Positions 47,446-51,413 of a DNA stretch of 51,413 nt are shown here, in pieces. Numbering within the stretch: position 1 is the stretch's first letter; each line of letters opens with the position of its first letter. The notes under the pieces were generated by a model, which was not told the origin of the DNA, searched no databases, and saw only the letters and a program-made list of their open reading frames with translations. Source of the stretch: a virus; the IMG/VR virus record IMGVR_UViG_3300012096_000002, positions 1-51,413 of that record, one strand, 5' to 3'. Made by a program: the position numbers and the translations under genes.

Positions 47446-47697
47446 ATGTCATTTACTATAGGACAGCGTGTAAGACTTAGTGAACGTGGTCTTAAACTGT
47501 TCGATTGTAAGCCTATAACTGTACGAGGAGAGGTTATAAATTGGAAGAAAAGAATTGGGTTTATCGCTCGTATTACTCCTAATAAATGGATGGTGGTACA
47601 TTGGGATGGTAACAAGTTTCCATCGGAAGCTATCTCTCCCATCTGCTTGAAACCATTCATCGACAATAAAGAGTGGATTCCTGAATACGGAGACTGA
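47446..47697 (+). CDS. Small SH3-like hypothetical protein, 83 aa
   Basis: ATG at 47446 with AAGGAG about 10 bases upstream. A repetitive beta pattern (FTIGQRVRLSERG, RGEVINWKKRIGFIARITP) as in SH3/KOW-like barrels. Could bind protein or nucleic acid; not a named family. Confidence 0.65.
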   Translation: MSFTIGQRVRLSERGLKLFDCKPITVRGEVINWKKRIGFIARITPNKWMVVHWDGNKFPSEAISPICLKPFIDNKEWIPEYGD

Positions 47698-47700
47698 CAA

Positions 47701-47892
47701 ATGTTTGTAGATCTGTGTTTAATAGCAATAATCACAGTTCTAGCTGCAGTTATGATGTTCTGTCTTGTCGTCGTAGCTGTTAAAGTCAATGAAATATCAA
47801 AGACTCTGGATAGAGTGGATATCTTTGTTGATACGATAGAATATAAGCTAAAGAATGCTAATGCAAGGAAACTCACCATTAAGCCACGTTGA
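47701..47892 (+). CDS. Small membrane protein, 63 aa
   Basis: One long helix (CLIAIITVLAAVMMFCLVVV), then a charged helical tail (VNEISKTLDRVDIFVDTIEY). Starts 3 bases after the previous stop and ends just where the promoter at 47889 begins. Function unknown. Confidence 0.65.
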   Translation: MFVDLCLIAIITVLAAVMMFCLVVVAVKVNEISKTLDRVDIFVDTIEYKLKNANARKLTIKPR

Positions 47893-47917
47893 CTTAACTC
47901 ATTGACCATGAGATAAT
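47889..47917 (+). promoter_or_regulatory. Sigma70-type promoter, near copy of the one at 45588
   Basis: TTGACT (47889-47894), 17-base spacer, GATAAT (47912-47917). Spacer and following bases (AAAGGGGAAAT, then CATG) repeat those at 45588-45616 and upstream of 45654, so the cassette is duplicated. Confidence 0.75.
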
Positions 47918-47941
47918 GGGGACAATGGAAAGGGGAAATCC

Positions 47942-48421
47942 ATGAGCAACAGAACTATGCAACAGAAGTCTTTAAAGTTACGTAGACAACGTAGGGCATG
48001 GGCTAAACCATTAGCACGAGCTAGTGGTATCGTTCCCAATCGTGGTGTACTAGCGGAGTACAAAGAACGTGCCGCAGGTCTCGGCATCAGTGAATATGAA
48101 ATAGACCAACTGATTCGGAAGTTGTATAAGCGAGATTCTATTGAAGGCATCCCGGCCGGCAGAGTAGAAGTGTTAGCTCTTCTGAAAGAACTCAAGCAAC
48201 AAGTTCCAGAGATGCATTTCTTTAGTATCTTGGACAATGGCTGGTGGCATGCAGCATGCTTCTATAATTCAGAGAAGACATGCTTCGTCCTAGCCTTAAC
48301 AGATCTTCGTAAACATACTGTGAGACGATCCATTGAATATGGTAGTAAAGAACGTGCCTTGCACGTCTGGAACCATAACAAGGTTATCTGGGTGTCTCAC
48401 AGGTCTATACGATCAGGTTAA
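47942..48421 (+). CDS. Hypothetical protein, 159 aa
   Basis: Strong ribosome site AAAGGGGAAAT. A very basic N-terminal helix (LKLRRQRRAWAKPLARAS) is followed by a mixed domain (VLALLKELKQQVPEMHFFS). Basic start suggests DNA/RNA binding. Followed by the terminator at 48461-48497. Confidence 0.78.
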   Translation: MSNRTMQQKSLKLRRQRRAWAKPLARASGIVPNRGVLAEYKERAAGLGISEYEIDQLIRKLYKRDSIEGIPAGRVEVLALLKELKQQVPEMHFFSILDNGWWHAACFYNSEKTCFVLALTDLRKHTVRRSIEYGSKERALHVWNHNKVIWVSHRSIRSG

Positions 48422-48460
48422 TAGCCCCTCCCTGGTCGTACTGCGCAGGACACTGCGCGT

Positions 48461-48498
48461 AACCCCGTCACATCGTTCCCCTCGGTGTGGCGGGGTTT
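48461..48498 (+). terminator. Terminator-like hairpin
   Basis: AACCCCG (48461-48467) pairs with CGGGGTT (48491-48497), with inner CAC/GTG pairing. The 3' side continues TTTCC, a modest U tract. Two direct copies of CTGCGC precede it. Confidence 0.7.
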
Positions 48499-48524
48499 CC
48501 TACTGCCAATAGGAGGCTTCCCCA

Positions 48525-48746
48525 ATGTGTAATGATCCCACTCATCCAATCATCGCTATGTGTGAATGTGGTGCGTATTATCGTAGCTGTGACTACCTTA
48601 ATGCTATGTTGCACATCACACCTAGATCAGCTCTATCTCATAAGTGGGCATACCTCGCAAGCAATTCATTTGTAGCTGGCAGAGATAACAAAACATTTAA
48701 CAAACAGATACTTTTATTTGGTAGTCCTATAAAGAGAGGAGAATGA
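48525..48746 (+). CDS. Small Cys-rich hypothetical protein, 73 aa
   Basis: TAGGAGGC ribosome site before ATG 48525. Cys pattern (MCNDP, then MCECGAYYRSCDYL) could bind zinc. No named family. Followed 1 base later by a GTG-started gene. Confidence 0.65.
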   Translation: MCNDPTHPIIAMCECGAYYRSCDYLNAMLHITPRSALSHKWAYLASNSFVAGRDNKTFNKQILLFGSPIKRGE

Positions 48747-48747
48747 T

Positions 48748-49329
48748 GTGGATAACTCAATCCAAGACTGGCTGTGGGATTACCGTGATGTGATCTTGCT
48801 AGCCATCATGCTCTTATCACTGTGCGGTATAGTGGTAAGTGTAGAATACCTTTGGAATGCGCTATTCCCTAGCTATGCCACACGGTTGTGGTTCGGGATT
48901 GTGAAGGACCAATGGTATAGGTTTGTAAAGAACCCTATATCACGGTTGTTACAGCCTTTGCACAGAATGCATTCCAAGTGGTCGGCCAGAAGACTGAGGG
49001 TGCAAATGGCCAAGTGGAAGAAGGAGTATGTCGCAGCCATATTCTATGATGGCTTATCACAAGCGTGTGAAGAGGGGATCATTTCCAAACATATCAAACG
49101 TAAGCTAATGAAAGATTTAGCTGACTTCTTTCAGATGTCTGATCTTGTTCGTGCTAGTAGGAATAGGAAGGCGATTGCACATCGTATCCAGACCAACGAA
49201 ACCTACAAGTTCGGCCCTGTTCAAGACAAGCCTGCGTGGGGTGGTAAACCTGGTGAAGATGTGGTTCCAATCTATAAGCACGAAGGGTTGGGGTCTAAGT
49301 TCCTGAAGAAGAAGGGGAATGCAGCATAA
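48748..49329 (+). CDS. Membrane-anchored basic hypothetical protein, 193 aa
   Basis: GTG at 48748 with GAGAGGAG upstream. N-terminal transmembrane helix (VILLAIMLLSLCGIVVSVEYL), then a basic, helical cytoplasmic domain (SKWSARRLRVQMAKWKKEY) with a KLMKDLADFFQMSDL motif. May tether phage DNA or proteins to the membrane. Stop overlaps the next ATG. Confidence 0.75.
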   Translation: MDNSIQDWLWDYRDVILLAIMLLSLCGIVVSVEYLWNALFPSYATRLWFGIVKDQWYRFVKNPISRLLQPLHRMHSKWSARRLRVQMAKWKKEYVAAIFYDGLSQACEEGIISKHIKRKLMKDLADFFQMSDLVRASRNRKAIAHRIQTNETYKFGPVQDKPAWGGKPGEDVVPIYKHEGLGSKFLKKKGNAA

Positions 49330-49475
49330 TGGGACACAAAGGGTATTCATCCAAATCAAACAAACGTAAACGTAGGCGAACTCCGCATGAAAAGGCGCGT
49401 AGAGTTCGTGCAGCAAAGCTGCGTGTCCGACGTATTAAACTTGGAATAAGAAGGAGCAAACATGTCTGGGCATAA
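49329..49475 (+). CDS. Very basic small peptide, 48 aa
   Basis: About a third Arg/Lys (SNKRKRRRTPHEKARRVR). ATG overlaps the previous stop and its end overlaps the next gene. Likely nucleic-acid-binding. Confidence 0.6.
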   Translation: MGHKGYSSKSNKRKRRRTPHEKARRVRAAKLRVRRIKLGIRRSKHVWA

Positions 49476-49713
49476 ACGCAAGCGGTGTTGGTTCTGCACC
49501 CGAGAAGGTGTCCCTAGGACATTCAAGAACCGTAGTACACTTCGAGCTCACATCTTCGAGAACCATCCCGAAGAAGCTGCTGTTCGTATGTTCACCAGCC
49601 ACAAGGGGCATGGTCGTCCGGATGTTGTGCATTACGGTGCAAGGATGCGAAAGAAGCTTGGACTTGAATATAGCCCAAGTGGTCATCTACGTTCTACCTT
49701 GGAGGCCGCATGA
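49462..49713 (+). CDS. C2H2 zinc-finger-like protein, 83 aa
   Basis: CWFCTREG and RAHIFENH place Cys and His as in a C2H2 finger (C-x2-C, H-x4-H). Basic N-terminus and tail. AGGAGCAAAC ribosome site. A small DNA-binding regulator is plausible; overlaps the following gene by 4 bases. Confidence 0.75.
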   Translation: MSGHKRKRCWFCTREGVPRTFKNRSTLRAHIFENHPEEAAVRMFTSHKGHGRPDVVHYGARMRKKLGLEYSPSGHLRSTLEAA

Positions 49714-49871
49714 GTCGTATATCCAAGATCAAAGCTAAAGCCCGCCGGCGAGGCCATGATATGCTTTCTCGTAAGATCAAGCATGCCATGAAGATGCTGG
49801 ATCATCCTAAACCAGTCTCTAAGGATGATGCTGTCCTGACACCAAAGAGACCAGCTGCCAAGAAGAAGTGA
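49710..49871 (+). CDS. Small basic protein, 53 aa
   Basis: Lys/Arg-rich (SRISKIKAKARRRGHDMLS, then RKIKHAMKML). ATG overlaps the previous TGA. Third consecutive small basic protein gene. Probable nucleic-acid binder. Confidence 0.6.
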   Translation: MSRISKIKAKARRRGHDMLSRKIKHAMKMLDHPKPVSKDDAVLTPKRPAAKKK

Positions 49872-49878
49872 GAGAGCC

Positions 49879-51318
49879 ATGATTAATCAACCACAGAATA
49901 TCATCCACGCCTTAGCGGGACACCAAGTTCCCAAGGAACTGTGGGAGACTGCTTTACGCAAGTGCCCCACTGCATCAGGATACGCCATACGGGATACCAC
50001 CGATGGCAAGACCACTCTCGAAACTGAGCACTACGACCAATCAGTCACAGTCGACAACATGCTCACTCTGGAAGAACAGGCGAAGCAATACGATCGTGTC
50101 TACTACTTGGCCAACCTTCCAGGTAAACATACCAAAGATGACGTACAGCCCTACGTGCTGACCATCTTTGAAGATGAAGACGACAAGATCGGGCGAGACA
50201 TACTTTCTTTCTTCGTGGAAGGTGACTTTCCTAAGTTCTCTTCCAAGGATCACACCGACGAATACAACTTCTCTCAAGATATTGTCATCCCTACTTTACA
50301 GGACATGTTCCTATCTGCCGATCAAGACATCAGCAAGTTCACAGCCAGTTTGCATAAGCCTCTGTTCGAAAAGAACATGATGGCTCATGTCGGACATCGT
50401 GCAGCGTTTGTCTTCCTGCCTCTAGAAGGTGATGTAGTTAAGTTCGGACAGAATGACCTCGGCGCCGGCTTCGATTGGGGAACCTGTTCACAGCATTTGG
50501 ATTTCCAGAAGGCTGTGAAACCTATCACATCTCCAGTCGCGGCGGCATCAGCAGCGATCAAGAAGTTCAATCCATTCAAGGCATCGACCAGCACAGACAT
50601 CAAGACTGACGACAAGGGCATTCATCATACTGAACCCAAGAAGGATGTTATCGATAAGGTGGCTACCGACACTATGCTGGGCAAGAAACTGATCAAGCCT
50701 CCGTCCAAGTTGGACAAGTCTGGTAAGAATAGATGGCTGCGTCTATTCAACAATGGTGATCTGCCCAAAGATCATGACCATAAAGATTTCCCAGGTTTGT
50801 GGATCAATCCTGAATTGGTACCTTACGCTCAGAGAGATATTTCTACTCTGGCTCAAGTCGATGCTGTCGGTGCTGAAATGCGCACAGGGGTTAGGAAAGT
50901 AGGTAACACTACTTACGTAGACAAGAATGTCAAACCGGCGGCAGCAGACTTCCTACCTATTCTCAGTGATGAAGAGATGGTTGGACTAACAGGAACGTTG
51001 GCCAAGTTCCTGGATCGAGCTAAAGCTCCTACTGCTCTGGAAGTCCAGAAGATGGAGGCTGCTTTCCCTACATTCTCTGAGAAGGCTGGTATCAGGTATG
51101 AAGATACCGATAGCTGGACTGTCCACGATGCCTACCTACTCGGTCACAAAGCTCTGGTTATGCTCTGGGCCGAAGCTCGTCGCAAAGAAATGCTAACCAG
51201 AAATCCAGACCTTCAAGTCAAGGATTTGGTTGGGACCCATGTGGCAGCCAAGGAAATTCTCAAACCGGATACAGCAGCAGCCAAACGAGCAGCTATCTTC
51301 GGTAAGAAAACAGCTTGA
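49879..51318 (+). CDS. Hypothetical protein, 479 aa, GC-rich
   Basis: GAGAGAGCC precedes ATG 49879. Mixed fold; contains KNMMAHVGHRAAFVFLP, a lysine-rich linker (SAAIKKFNPFKASTSTD) and a basic C-terminal tail (AAAKRAAIFGKKTA). No family recognised. GC-richer than the small genes before it, like the 386-aa gene. Its end lies in the terminal repeat, followed by the hairpin copied at 17-63. Confidence 0.85.
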   Translation: MINQPQNIIHALAGHQVPKELWETALRKCPTASGYAIRDTTDGKTTLETEHYDQSVTVDNMLTLEEQAKQYDRVYYLANLPGKHTKDDVQPYVLTIFEDEDDKIGRDILSFFVEGDFPKFSSKDHTDEYNFSQDIVIPTLQDMFLSADQDISKFTASLHKPLFEKNMMAHVGHRAAFVFLPLEGDVVKFGQNDLGAGFDWGTCSQHLDFQKAVKPITSPVAAASAAIKKFNPFKASTSTDIKTDDKGIHHTEPKKDVIDKVATDTMLGKKLIKPPSKLDKSGKNRWLRLFNNGDLPKDHDHKDFPGLWINPELVPYAQRDISTLAQVDAVGAEMRTGVRKVGNTTYVDKNVKPAAADFLPILSDEEMVGLTGTLAKFLDRAKAPTALEVQKMEAAFPTFSEKAGIRYEDTDSWTVHDAYLLGHKALVMLWAEARRKEMLTRNPDLQVKDLVGTHVAAKEILKPDTAAAKRAAIFGKKTA

Positions 51319-51413
51319 TTTGACCTGTCGGCAAATCAGCAACGGCTGTTTTCTGATCGCAGATCGCAAGAGATGCGATCTAATGAAAGAAAACAAGCCT
51401 TACAGCTTAAACT
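51291..51413. repeat. Terminal direct repeat, right copy (circular closure overlap)
   Basis: Exact copy of 1-123. Joining the two gives a continuous circle in which the 479-aa gene is followed by the hairpin-rich leader and the replication module. Confidence 0.95.

Noticed and set aside
1-51413. CRISPR array, insertion sequence or integrase/attachment site
   Set aside because: No regularly spaced repeats, no transposase or recombinase motifs, and no terminal inverted repeats were seen.

Overview
The window is a virtually complete genome of a tailed phage with a podovirus (T7-type) gene set. The first 123 bases (1-123) are repeated exactly as the last 123 (51291-51413), so this is a circularly closed or terminally redundant molecule of about 51.29 kb unique sequence. 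No integrase, repressor or partition gene is recognisable, so a lytic life style is likely. The host is probably an alphaproteobacterium, perhaps Rhizobiales: the HDWY/CC secreted protein at 42432-42740 belongs to a type I know mainly from Rhizobiales and their phages. This is inference. LAYOUT. The genome has two divergent arms. The plus arm runs from 42792 to the right end, through the circular junction, and on to 13048. The minus arm runs from 42740 down to 13187. Both arms start at one 42-bp inverted promoter pair (42734-42775): two TTGACA-N17-TATACT sigma70-type promoters facing each other and overlapping. They converge on a strong, probably bidirectional terminator at 13116-13151. No phage RNA polymerase gene was found and the promoters fit host sigma70, so transcription by host polymerase is inferred. 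PLUS ARM. 42792-51318 is an accessory/early region: many small unknown proteins, a NYN-domain ribonuclease-like protein, small basic or zinc-finger proteins, two longer GC-richer unknown proteins (386 and 479 aa), repeated promoter cassettes and several terminators. After the junction come leader hairpins, then the DNA-metabolism module: T7 gp4-like primase-helicase, family-1 uracil-DNA glycosylase, T7-like family A DNA polymerase, gp2.5-like ssDNA-binding protein, a Cas4-like PD-(D/E)XK exonuclease, a Dam-type N6-adenine methyltransferase, T7 endonuclease I and a run of small overlapping genes. Inside this module lies the strangest part of the window: 6881-8388, about 1.5 kb with no credible ORF but densely packed with hairpins, several tRNA-like (TTCGA T-loops, an anticodon-like arm). 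It could be a large ornate structured RNA of the GOLLD/ROOL kind or a decayed tRNA array. MINUS ARM (late genes, in transcription order). A secreted Cys-rich protein, a string of small membrane and basic peptides, small structural-looking proteins, a YDWP-repeat protein, terminase large subunit, portal, scaffold, major capsid protein, two beta-rich virion proteins, a pectate-lyase-fold tailspike and a second fibre with a related N-terminus, a GH108 lysozyme with membrane (holin/spanin-like) proteins, tail tubular proteins A and B, and four internal/ejected virion proteins. The last of these carries an HExxH zinc-peptidase (polyvalent protein) domain. Late genes are tightly packed with 1-8 bp overlaps and look like one long operon.
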